DNA of 64,000 nt from Rhizopus arrhizus (lineage: Eukaryota > Mucoromycota > Mucoromycetes > Mucorales > Rhizopodaceae): positions 496,001 through 560,000 of the forward strand of contig JAKZZE010000015.1 in assembly GCA_024220505.1 (NCBI GenBank), given 5' to 3'. Within the stretch, counting starts at the first letter, position 1. The number at the start of each line of letters is the position of its first letter. Under the pieces are notes generated by a model. It did no database searches. It was not told the DNA's origin and saw only the letters and a program-made list of their open reading frames with translations. A program made the position numbers and the translations under genes. This document shows, in pieces, positions 1 to 10,667 of the stretch.

Positions 1-856
1 GGTTGTAATGTAGTTTATTAATAATATGAGAATGTTGAATAGGGAATGACGATTACTTACCGGATCATCATTAGTCATGAAAACATTTATCCTGACTGAG
101 ATATTATTGTTAACAATGATATCCAATCACGGAACTAAGGATCTTTATATCCATTCGTACCGTCTCCTTAAATAGTTATATCTGAAACCATCCCAATAGC
201 ATAATTGACAATACAAGCTAGGAACAGGCTAAACTAATAATTAGAAATAGTAATCATCTATTCTGTCAAATTGATTATAAATCTGTCCTAATTCTTTATC
301 CGTATCATGTCTATAAATACTCTCACTTTTTACATGTAGAATTTATTTTTTTTATCTAATCATAGTTATCTTAACTTAATAAAGAGATACCAAGTTCTAA
401 CAGTATTTCTTTATCTTTGATTGCTATATTATATTTACCTAAAACTCCCCTTTCCTAAACACATATTCTTTTAGAATATGTTTAATTGGAATTGATTGTA
501 TGATCTTATTTAAATAAACATATATTTTTATTTTATTTAATTATGATCTTGTATTAAGACTTATATTTATCAATGTCTACTACAATCAGTTGCTGTTCTA
601 CAACAATATTTATTAATGTCAACTACAATCAGTTACTGTTCTACAATACTTCTAACCGTCTAAAGGAGTATTTGTTGGATTTCTCGATGGAATTTCACTC
701 TTAGAAGGTGGGTGTTGTTGTTTGTTGTTTATCTTGGATGGATTGATTGAACTAATAATGGATCGCTTTGCTTTTCTTTAAAGAAGTATGAACGGATGAT
801 TGTTTAGCCGTTAAAAGTTGATGTAACAATTAAAAGAGCGAAAGAGCTAAAAAAGT
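1..856. other. Intergenic AT-rich stretch
   Basis: No coding region is supported on either strand. The only structure seen is a tandem pair of 43-bp units at 563-648, listed separately. The last 100 bases form the 5' flank of the tRNA gene. Confidence 0.6.
563..648. repeat. Two-copy 43-bp tandem repeat
   Basis: Units 563-605 and 606-648 are direct copies differing at only a few positions; both contain CTACAATCAGTT or AACTACAATCAGTT followed by CTGTTCTACAA. No gene overlaps it and no function can be assigned. Confidence 0.75.
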
Positions 857-951
857 GCTCTTGTAGCTCAGCTGGTTAGAGCGTCGTGCTTATATTGTTC
901 AAATATACTTGAGTCACGCGAAGGTCGCGAGTTCGATCCTCGCCTAGAGCA
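857..951 (+). tRNA. tRNA-Ile (anticodon UAU) with intron
   Basis: A cloverleaf can be drawn. The acceptor strands are 857-863 and 944-950 with one T-T mismatch, and the discriminator A is at 951. The D-arm is GCTC..GAGC (866-882). The anticodon loop has C-T before TAT at 891-893. The T-arm is GCGAG TTCGATC CTCGC (929-945), carrying the B box. About 20 nt (roughly 895-914) between base 37 and the 3' anticodon strand must be an intron, as is usual for eukaryotic tRNA-Ile(UAU). The outer anticodon-stem pair looks mismatched, so the exact intron ends could shift by a base. A T5 pol III terminator follows at 952-956. This tRNA reads AUA codons. Confidence 0.88.
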
Positions 952-2050
952 TTTTTGCCAAATTCTGTTATATTTGTGTAACGTGAAGTTTTACTTACAT
1001 TAAAAAAATTTTAAAATCATTTGAAAGGAAAATTTCAGTTTGTATAGGTTGAAAAGGTTCTTGACTTTTATAGCTGAAAACCTATTGATACTGATTTTTA
1101 AAGTATTGCTTTAGTAAGAATTTTTTATTACTTTCATCTACATAAAAGAGAATATTAATAACATTTGTATTATCAAAAGAATTTGAGAATTAAAAAAAAA
1201 GAAAAAAAAAAGAGAAACGAATAAAAAGTTTTATAATAACTGAATCTAGAAATTGTATTCGTTGCTGAGAACCGGGTGGCTTGATATGCTCTGTAGAGCG
1301 CTGATAGAAATACTTTGTTAGTTTACCGGATAATAATTATGGAAACATCATAAACTTTTTTTTTAATTGTTCCTGAAATTCTAACTTTCTGCATATAGTT
1401 TTTTTTTATATTATTATAAAATGTGTATTTCAGCCATAAAGCTTTACTGTATCATATGTACTTGTTGTGATTGACTTTATTTTATGATAGTCCTTCTTTA
1501 TTCAAATTATAGCATGCGGCTTTATAAATATATAAATTAGTATGGCTTATAATAAATTGTCCTTTGCTTAACTTATACAATTAAACTTGTAGACTTTACA
1601 CATGGCTAAATGCTACTAGTTAAACATGTAATTCTTGATTGCTATTTAATACAAGATGATGAATAATTGTATGATTAAAATGATAGGGTTAGCATAGTAC
1701 TGGTGCATGAAAATTATAAGTAATGACAATATATATGATAGAATTTGAACAGTCCAGTATATCATCTAGATTATTGCAAGTGATTAGCTTCTAACCAAAC
1801 GATGCCAGCTTACGCCAAGCTGCTTTGTTGTTGAATGAGCAGATGCTATATTTGGAGTATGAGTATCTGACTCTAAAGATATCCCTACTCTATTACATAT
1901 ATTTTTAACAAAGTGTTGATGCAGCAGTGTAATACTTTTTTATGATTTTTATCAACATATAAAACTCAGATATGCATTGTCCAGTACTGCATTAGTCTGC
2001 ATTTAAAATGATCGCAGTTGTCAACTTGTCAGATCGAAACCAGCTAGCTT

Positions 2051-2096
<46 letters not shown>

Positions 2097-2117
2097 TAAA
2101 TAAATAGTTCTAGTCAA
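952..2117. other. Intergenic stretch with 43-nt poly(T)
   Basis: No gene is seen. The notable element is a run of 43 T residues at 2053-2095, ending 22 bases before the PSO2 start codon. Such poly(dA:dT) tracts generally exclude nucleosomes, so it may be a promoter element, or its length may be inflated by assembly. Confidence 0.6.
2053..2095. repeat. 43-nt poly(T) tract before PSO2
   Basis: Uninterrupted T run ending 22 bases before the PSO2 ATG. Other long homopolymers in the window are A34 at 4082-4115, T31 at 16151-16181, T27 at 23943-23969, A29 at 24201-24229 and T29 at 46865-46893. Confidence 0.9.
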
Positions 2118-3917
2118 ATGAAAACTGTGAATTATTCAGACAGTAATAACTCCAAGAGAAAATGCATAGATGACGACCTACAAGGCTTTCCAAAGAAACA
2201 ACAAAAGACAGCTGATGGTTTTGCATCAACAAAAGGATGCGCAGTAACAACTATAAATGAAACAATGACAGCAAACAAAATAGAATATTACAATAAAGAA
2301 ATAAAAACAATAGCAACAAATGAGATAAAACAGAATTGTCCCATTTGTAATGAAGTGTTTTCAAATGCTGAACAATCCCAATTTGAACATCACGTCAATC
2401 AATGTTTAGATCACAGTGAAGAAGAAAAGTCTCAAAAGAGTCAAACAAATCTATGGACAAAACTGTTTGGGACTGCACGTTTGAAGGTACGGGGAATTTG
2501 GAATGCAAAAGATGATTCAGCACCTGGGCTGAACAAGACTGAGAGTGTCTGGTTTGGAAAAATGGAAAACAAAAGGATCGTTCCCTATTACAAGTATTTG
2601 GCAGGTACAAATTTAGTTGTTGATGCCTTTTCTTTTGGTCGTATTCCTGAGTGTGAAGGTTATTTCCTATCTCACTTTCATAGTGACCACTATACAAACC
2701 TTAACGCTGGTTGGATGCATGGACCAATTTATTGTTCGGAGATAACATCAAGACTGGTACAAAAGAAGTTGAAGGTGTCGTCCAACTTTATTCGTCCTTT
2801 ACCACTCAATAGATCCTGTCTTATTCCGGGAACTGACAATGTATCTGTAACACTGATTGATGCTAATCATTGTCCTGGTGCTGTCATGTTTTTGTGTGTC
2901 GTACCTCAAACGGATAGTCCTCCCTTAAGGTATTTGCATACTGGGGACTTTAGAGCATGTAAAGAGATGTGCTCGCATCCGTTACTAAAGCAACCCGAAA
3001 ATCCTCCGATTGATATTCTATATCTCGATACGACCTATTTGGATCACAAGTACTCATTTCCTTCACAAACTACATGTATTCAACTTGCATGTGATGTGGT
3101 AGAACGTCATATAAATCATAACGGAGATAATCAGTTATCAAACAAGGATCATTTGCTTACACAAAAGAAGGAGTTGAAAAATAAGAAGATAATTCAGAAA
3201 ACAGTTGTAGTTGTTGGTACCTATTCCTTAGGCAAAGAAAGAATATTTATTAGTAAAGATCTCTTTTATATGTCATTATTATTTTTAAATATTATCATTA
3301 GAGATTGCAAAGAAATTAAAGAGTAAAATATTTGTGACAGACAGAAAGATGGAAATATTATCATGTTTTGGTGATGATGAACTGATGAAGATGTTGACAG
3401 ATGAACCTAAAGAAGCTCAAGTGCATGTAATTCCATTAGGCCATATTTTACCCGAGGTATAAAAAAAAAGAGAGACCAAAAGGCTTTATTAGAAAAAAGG
3501 GGAGGGGATGACTAAAATTTGAATCAATAGAATCTTGAAGCTTACATCCGCAGCTTACAACCCCATTTTACACAAATGGTCGCATTTAAGCCCACAGGTT
3601 GGACATTTCGCACATCATCACTTGAACAAGACAGATCACTTGATGCAATAATTAGCGCAGGTGCAGCTGATATGACTGTGTTAAAATCAAGCTACGAATC
3701 ATTGACATTAAAGATATATGAAATACCTTATTCTGAACATTCAAGCTTTCGAGAACTTGCACTATTTATAGCCAGTTTAGATATTCGTAGAATTGTGCCG
3801 ACGGTGAATGTACATAATGAAAAGAGTAGAGCTAAAATGGGAGCTTTATTTGATAGATGGCAAAAGGAGAAAAAGAAAATGGCTGTCGTTGATTACCCTT
3901 CCTTAGATCATTGGTAA
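2118..3917 (+). CDS. PSO2: PSO2/SNM1 interstrand cross-link repair nuclease
   Basis: Metallo-beta-lactamase/beta-CASP 5'-exonuclease of the SNM1A/Pso2 family, which digests DNA past interstrand cross-links in the nucleus. Exons are 2118-3252, 3302-3456 and 3531-3917, giving about 558 aa. The phases join cleanly across 49- and 74-nt introns. Residues ~74-96 hold a CPIC..H..C zinc finger like the UBZ4 finger of SNM1A. The metal-binding motif SHFHSDHY lies near residue 188 and HTGDFR near 273. The DRMBL part carries GTYSLGKER at the end of exon 1, and PTVNVHN is in exon 3. The final SEHSSF matches the conserved C-terminal metal-ligand histidine region. The ATG is 22 nt after a T43 tract. Length is somewhat short but normal for fungal Pso2 (about 660 aa in yeast). 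Identity is firm; intron ends were inferred from phase and GT-AG. Confidence 0.93.
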
Positions 3918-4081
3918 TCATGGTTACAGCAAAAAAAAGGGGAAAGTTTTTCACTTCTACCCTTTCTCATTCTCTCATCTGATCTGGTCCGTGCAACCTT
4001 TCCCTTTTTTTTTTTTATTATTACTTTTTATAAAAAAAAAGCAGGGCAATAAATAAAAGGAAAAATATATTTCAACAAAGG

Positions 4082-4118
<37 letters not shown>

Positions 4119-4289
4119 GCATTAAAAGAAAGAAGGAAAAGAATTCGGCTTTCTTTTTACAAGCACAGTTGTATACAAATATAGCCAATCATCTAAAAAC
4201 GGCAAAGTGTATCATCAGCTGGTAAATGAAGAAGACCTATTTAAAGTTCGTAGTTGTCGAAAGTCTTTCTCTTTTCTTTATCAAACAAA
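3918..4289. other. Intergenic, 34-nt poly(A)
   Basis: Spacer between PSO2 and the bHLH gene, both plus strand. It holds a run of 34 A at 4082-4115 and several shorter A/T runs. No coding or RNA gene is seen. Confidence 0.6.
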
Positions 4290-5155
4290 ATGTACTCTGG
4301 TCAAGAGTTTATTGATAATCAAGAACAATTATTTATAAATAATAGTCCCAATACAATGCAAAGAAACAGTTTCAATCAATCTTCTTTTTCTACACATAAT
4401 AGAAATAACAGTAATAGTAATTTTGCACCAATATCAATTCATAATAGTTCTGTTCAAACATTCAATACAGATCCATCAACTACTTGGTTTGGTACCAGTT
4501 TAGATTCAAATACATCTTCCTTTGGTGGAAGAGAACTGATTATTACTCCATCTAATTCTACTGGTCATATCATCGAAGGTTATTCTAATCTGAATGATGA
4601 TGATGACCTCAGCCAGAAAAAGTAAGAGGATAAAAACAGAGGAGCTGTTGATACTAACTTGTTTAAAGTCATCAAGAAATATTTGAGAAACGTAGAAGAC
4701 GTAGAGAATCACATAACGCAGTAGAAAGAAGAAGAAGAGATAATATAAATGAAAGAATTCAAGGTAAAGGCTCTAATAATCTTTGGATTGATACTAACAA
4801 TGCAAAAGAGCTTTCTACTTTACTCCCAGATCATCTCTTGGAATCTGTTCCGGCAAGTGCTAATGTCATGACTGTCACCACAGGACAATCAGGAACGAAT
4901 GGAAAACCTATCAACAAAGGAACGATATTGAAGCTATCCGTTGATTATATTAAAGAGCTAAAAGAACATGTCTCTGATTGTAAAAATAAGCTTAAAGAAT
5001 TAGAACATCTTGTTGAAATAGCTAAACAAGATAATAATCATTTGCTTAACACACACTATTTAAACCAAAGATCAAGACAGGAACATATGGGATCAATACC
5101 GTTTCAACAACAGTTTGGTAAACTTCACATCACACCTACGGCTAATAATAAATAA
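4290..5155 (+). CDS. bHLH transcription factor, MiT/TFE-like
   Basis: DNA-binding basic helix-loop-helix protein of about 257 aa. Exons are 4290-4621, 4669-4763 and 4809-5155. Both introns (47 and 45 nt) show ATACTAAC branch points. The N-terminal ~110 residues are Asn/Ser/Gln-rich and low complexity. Exon 2 encodes the basic region and helix 1; across the junction this reads [20 protein letters not shown]. Helix 2 reads [20 protein letters not shown] after a longer loop, and leucines continue in heptads ([14 protein letters not shown]) as a short zipper. The His-Glu-Arg-Arg contact residues for CANNTG/E-box DNA are present. The helix 1 and NKGTIL helix 2 signatures resemble animal MITF/TFEB and USF more than the fungal SREBP or Pho4 types. 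The first ATG that fits the phase is used; an upstream in-frame TTG was ignored. Confidence 0.88.
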
Positions 5156-5207
5156 TACCCCTTTATTTTAAACCTATTTGATAAACAAATCATAAACATT
5201 CTTTATA

Positions 5208-6326
5208 TCAATCAATGAATTCAGCAATTTGAAAATCACAAAGATCTTTAGGTTCCTTGATAGGTTCATTAATAACATCTGCTTTTAATAAAGTAGACAA
5301 GGTGACCTCAATCGCATTACGTGAGACCTGATGATGTTTGGGTGCATAATGAACTGTTTCAAACCAACTTAAGACATCTTCCTTTGGATATCCCAAAATC
5401 TCAATCACCTTCTCCACAGATGCATCATCCTTTTCTTCCATAAATTGAGTTGTTGCTCTTTGGATAGCGCCCAATACGTTTTTCAGCTCTTTTACTTTGT
5501 CTGCCAATAAGTCTTTGTGAGCAGCGAATAAAAATGCTGGCCAGGGAGGCGTGATTTGTCCGATTCGCTTGACTTCACCAGAGTCATGATAAGGTTTGGT
5601 AGTAAATGTTTCCCACATAAAGTAATCAGACTTCTTCTCGTTCACAGCATCACGCATTGCCTTAAAGTTATTAAGGACATTGAATTCAAAAGGCTTCTTG
5701 TCTTTCTCAAGCCATTCACGTTGATCGGCTAATACGTAAGCCATAATATGGGATCCAGAGCCATAGCGAGAGATAGCGCAATTACTGTTGCGAAGTGTAT
5801 CAATCGAGTCATGTTCAGATTCTTTGCCAGTAGAGAGTGCCCAACCTAGGTTCAGGATCGTTTTAAGTCTATTTTGATGTTACAGCATTAACTTACAAAG
5901 AGGTGCATCCACATAAGTACCGACAATCTTGTACCAGTCTTGACCTTTACTGATACCAGCAACAAGTCCTTCTGTTAATGCAATAGCTAAATCAATTGAT
6001 CTATCTTGAAGCTTGGAAGTCATCTATAGGAAGTATCAGATTGTGCTTCAGAAAGAAATATTTCATTATACACTTTACTTCACCAGTACCACCTTTGTAT
6101 CAAATAAAATAAGTACATACATGAAAATATCCAATGCTTCACATTACCTGGACATAACACTAACTCAACATTTACACCTGTTTCTTTAAAGTACCCATTG
6201 TCGCGAGCAATGTACAAAGGGGTAGAAAAATGCTCTGGGACTATGTTTCGTGTTTCTTTTTAGTCTTCTCGACACTATCTAACATCTTCCGTTTTTACCG
6301 TAGCCAATGCGAATGGTAGTTGCCAT
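5208..6326 (-). CDS. Periplasmic-binding-fold protein, NMT1/Ca3427-like
   Basis: Protein of about 299 aa with the type-2 periplasmic-binding-protein fold seen in SsuA/THI5-type substrate-binding proteins and in the fungal Ca3427 group. The ligand and function of the fungal proteins are not established. Five exons on the minus strand (high to low): 6299-6326, 6148-6240, 6079-6092, 5897-6023, 5208-5845. All phases close. Recognisable blocks are IRIGYVPEHFSTPLYIARDNGYF, split here as IRIGY then VPEHFSTPLY, then PGGTGE, DLAIALTEGLVAG, VDAPLCWALSTG, SRYGSGSHIMAYVLA and TPPWPAFLFAA. Exon 3 is only 14 nt and encodes the GGTGE loop. There is no signal peptide, so it is probably cytosolic. It is convergent with the bHLH gene (52 bases between stops). 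Thiamine-pyrimidine (THI5) function is possible but not supported by key residues. Confidence 0.86.
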
Positions 6327-6564
6327 TACTAAAGTAGTATAAAATAAAAAAATAAAAAAATAAGAGAAAATCTTTTATTTTTCCTTTCTCGGGAAAAAGT
6401 AAAACCTTTTAAATGTTATACAACGCGATCCTCACTTTACTTAGAAGACAGAAACAACTCTCAATCCCAAATGTGACTATCCATTTAGCTTTTACTCCAA
6501 AAGTCTAGCACAAATTACTTTATTACACGACAAAAACAAAAGAGAAAAGAAAGAATATGCTTTT

Positions 6565-7344
6565 TTAACGGTAAGACTTTTGGTAACGAGCACGAGCACC
6601 AGGACCAGCAAACTTCTTGGGTTCACAACGACGAGGATCGGCAACAAGAAGAGTACGGTCATATTGAACAAGGATTTCCTTGATTTCCTTCTTGGCAGCT
6701 TCATCAACGTACTTTTGATAAAAAGCAACGATGGCCTTGGCAAGAGCTTGACGGATAGCATACACTTGAGAGACGTGACCACCACCGTGAGTACGGATAC
6801 GGATGTCAACGTTAGCAAAACGTTCTTCACCCAAGAGAAGGATGACTTCGTAGACCTTGAATTTCAAGATCTCGGGTTCGAGAAGTTCGAGAGGAGAACC
6901 GTTGATACGGATGAGACCGCGTCCACGCTTACAGTGAGCAACAGCAGTGGCGGTTTTCTATATATAAAAAAAAAGCTGTGAGATTTCAATTTCCCATTGA
7001 TGTTGTAAAAACAGAAAGCAAGAGAAACAAGAAAAATGAGTCGAGAGAAAGAGCTTGAAAAGCAAGTATAAAATGACATCTTTTGATAAACTGAATTCAA
7101 TCTAGTGGTGTAATATCTCTTCCTTATTCATTGTTGCTTTTCACTCTTAATACATGTTGACAGCTATTTTTACAATTTTATGTTCCTCTTTGCAAATTCG
7201 AGTCTGTATATTTCTATACATGCATCTGCGTCTAGTGTCAGTCTGCTCTTTCTCTCTCTTTCTCTTTTCCAATACTCTTTCTGGTTTTCACAGTTTTCTT
7301 TTCCGCATATATACCTTGCGACCGAAAGTTTGAACTGCTTCCAT
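6565..7344 (-). CDS. RPS16: 40S ribosomal protein uS9 (RPS16)
   Basis: Small-subunit ribosomal protein whose C-terminal tail reaches the decoding site. Exon 1 is 7315-7344 (10 codons, [10 protein letters not shown]) and exon 2 is 6565-6957, giving 140 aa, the usual size. The exon 2 blocks [40 protein letters not shown] and the terminal [10 protein letters not shown] are diagnostic; the last Arg is the universally conserved tail residue. The 357-nt intron is much longer than others in the window. No snoRNA boxes could be recognised in it with confidence. The start was chosen because only this upstream ATG splices in phase to KTATAV. The gene is divergent from UBC4 over 646 bp. Confidence 0.95.
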
Positions 7345-7990
7345 TATCAGCTATTAAACAGATTTGTTGTCAATATACATGGATCGATGTTTACGATTTC
7401 CTTGTTAACTACCTTTTAAGTTAAGAGAGAAGGGAAAAAAAATACTAAATGGATGCTTCATTTTGACTTGATGCTCCCACTGTGAGCTTTTGCAAACACA
7501 TCTCTCCACTCTTCAGTGTATAATTCTAAAAGAAACTTGTCCGGTCCGGACATATTACTATTACAACCAATCGGGTTTTGCTTATTATAAATATGGAATA
7601 AAAACAACATTGAAAGCATTTACAGGTTGTTTCAAAAGAAAGAAACACATGTTTGTCATTATTAAAGTAAGCTCGAGCTATACAAGCTCATAATTAACGA
7701 GAAAATTAAAGAAGGAAATAATAATCATAGTAGTTGTGAATTATGAGATGAAACTTCACTATGCGATTCAATTTAGATGTACAGGCTGTATACTTCCGTG
7801 TTAAGAAGTCGAAAAGGGAAACACTACACTCTCCATCTTGATTGTTTACTGTCATGATCAAAGACATACCTTTTACGAGGAGACTATAATTAAACTCCGA
7901 TGTTTTTTCAGAATAAAATTTCTACCCTTTCCATGAAATTCTTTTTTTTTTTTTCAATTTTTTTTATCTGAGAAAAACATAAAATAAAAC
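7345..7990. promoter_or_regulatory. Divergent promoter region RPS16 / UBC4
   Basis: 646-bp spacer between two divergently transcribed housekeeping genes. It contains a CCGG-rich element, TCCGGTCCGGA, at about 7541-7551, unusual in this AT-rich setting, and a pyrimidine-rich run just before the UBC4 start. A promoter role is inferred from position only. No open frame in it looks like a protein. Confidence 0.45.
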
Positions 7991-8789
<799 letters not shown>

Positions 8790-8981
8790 TTTATGAAAAG
8801 TATATAACATTATAATGCTAAACAATTTATTTAGTGTAAGAAAGCCTGAGGATTGAATTGCATATACAATAAAAAATAAGGAGTTGGAAGTTGTATTTGT
8901 ATAAACAATAAATAGAAGTTGCAACTACAGTTTTTTTTTTAACTTAAGTTTATGTGGATTTCAAGTGGGGAAAATGTAGTT

Positions 8982-10324
8982 TTAAAAATCACAAATTAAT
9001 AAGCCTTCTTCCTGAAAACCAGAGACAATAAGTTTAGAATGATTGGTGTCAAAAGCAGCTGATGTAGAAGTACTAAATAAGCTTCCATCATCTTGCAAGA
9101 TCACTTTGGTTTCTCCTGTTCCAATATTCCAGACCATTACCTTGGATGGAGAATGGTGGGCTTCGGCAGGGTCCGAAAGGAGTCTCTTGTAAATGTCAAG
9201 AGGTTTAGGATGAAGGGCAATCATCAAAATATCTTCTTTGGCGTTATAATAAAGATTGTCAGGGGCACCACCCACCTTGACTTCATTTACAAAGTCAAGA
9301 TAAACAGAAGGAAAACTATCTGGTTGCCTGTTGATCTTATATTGACGAACGGTGCTTTTGCCAATTTCAGAAACAAACAAGACATCGTCTGTACCTGCCA
9401 CACCGTTAGCAAACAAAATATTATCTACAACCTTATGTATTTGGCCGGTGCGAGCATCGTAAAAGTTGACGTTACTTAGAGGAAAGAAATAGGGCTCGAT
9501 GGCTTTGAGGAGAGGGATGTGAAAATAATGGTCGTTTGAGAAAAAGAAGGAAGGCGTCCCGTCCTCTGCTCTGAATCGCTCATCGCGAAGAGCGTAGACA
9601 GAGTTTGGGCTGTAGATTCCAGGGTGACGAATGGTATGTTTGTGAACAAGATGTTTGTCTTGAAGAATAAAGAGTTCAATAGAGGGAGGATGGTTATGAG
9701 CTATATTGACTGACAAGATCGTTTTTTTTCCTGTTGTAGGATGAATATCAAGATTGATTCCCAGTGGATGATAATCTTTCAAAGGACCTATCTCGAGTTT
9801 TTCAAGATCCACCGGTGTCTGCAGAAAAAGACGATACATGTTATTTTTAAATAGAAATCTATGATTTCTCCTTACTTCATCATAACGAACTCGCCAAACA
9901 GCCCCATTTTCAATAGGTTGACCAGGAGCCAGTCTATTTATGCCCATCACTTTATTATAATATGTAAGAATGGGGTCACAAGTAGCATAGGCAATACCAG
10001 GCTCGTCTGACAGTACAAAATCTTCACAGTTGACAAAATCCTGAGGACCTATAGATCCCACAAAAATGAGTCCTGTTTTTCTTCTCATGTCTTTAGCACC
10101 TTTCTTACCTGATATCTTCTCACATGATTCAATATTGAAGTCGTTTATTTCATCAAAGAATCCAAATAATGTTATCAAATTGCCTGATTTTATTACATAA
10201 GTCCATCTATACTTTGTGATACACTACATCTTATTTTACGAATGAAAGGAATAGCCAAAGCAGCCAGTATGATAATTCCCCAGTATTTATAGTGGAACCA
10301 ATAATTGCTGGATTGAGGAGGCAT
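8982..10324 (-). CDS. Paraoxonase/arylesterase-family beta-propeller protein
   Basis: About 432 aa; exons 10228-10324 and 8982-10183, intron 44 nt. Residues ~18-29 form a hydrophobic segment (WGIIILAALAIPFI) that looks like an uncleaved N-terminal membrane anchor, as in animal paraoxonases. The body is a six-bladed propeller of the PON type. Blocks seen include GSIGPQDFVNCEDFVLSDEP, HPLGINLDIHPTTG, NIAHNHPPSIELFIL with the conserved His-His region, SPNSVYALRDERF, FFSNDHYF and LFANGVAGTDDVLFVSEIG. PON enzymes are calcium-dependent lactonases/arylesterases; the Asn/Asp calcium ligands SPNSV and SNDHYF are present. The natural substrate in fungi is not known. The donor could also lie 3 bases further in (same phase), changing one residue. 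Confidence 0.85.
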
Positions 10325-10667
10325 AGAGAGCTATGTTGAAAAGAATGAAATAAAAAGAAACCAAAATAGAATTGGGGTAGAAACCAGAAGCTTATATTAT
10401 GTTGCACAAGCTAGGATTATTGTTCCACTGATGCGCTCAGCTTTTAAAGCAAGAAATTAGACACTATACAATTCAAGATGTACACATAATATTTAAAGCC
10501 TTTCATAAATGATGAAAGATAACTATAACACACATTTTTACACAGACGATCTTTGTTTGAAAGGTTTTCTTTGCCGTGAATTGTATATTCTATTGTACAT
10601 AAAAATTTGTGTAATCAACTTTGTTTTCGTTGGTTCAATTAGAAATAAGAACAACCGGTATTTTATT
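10325..10667. other. Intergenic spacer
   Basis: 343-bp gap between the paraoxonase-like gene start and the FKS stop, both on the minus strand. It must hold the FKS 3' end and the promoter of the paraoxonase gene. Nothing else is recognised. Confidence 0.55.

Noticed and set aside
4254..4289. Upstream start of the bHLH protein at a TTG codon
   Set aside because: Nuclear fungal genes start at ATG; the in-frame ATG at 4290 is used.
7541..7551. TCCGGTCCGGA as a defined binding site
   Set aside because: It stands out by composition but is not a perfect palindrome and matches no site I can name, so it is mentioned only within the promoter entry.
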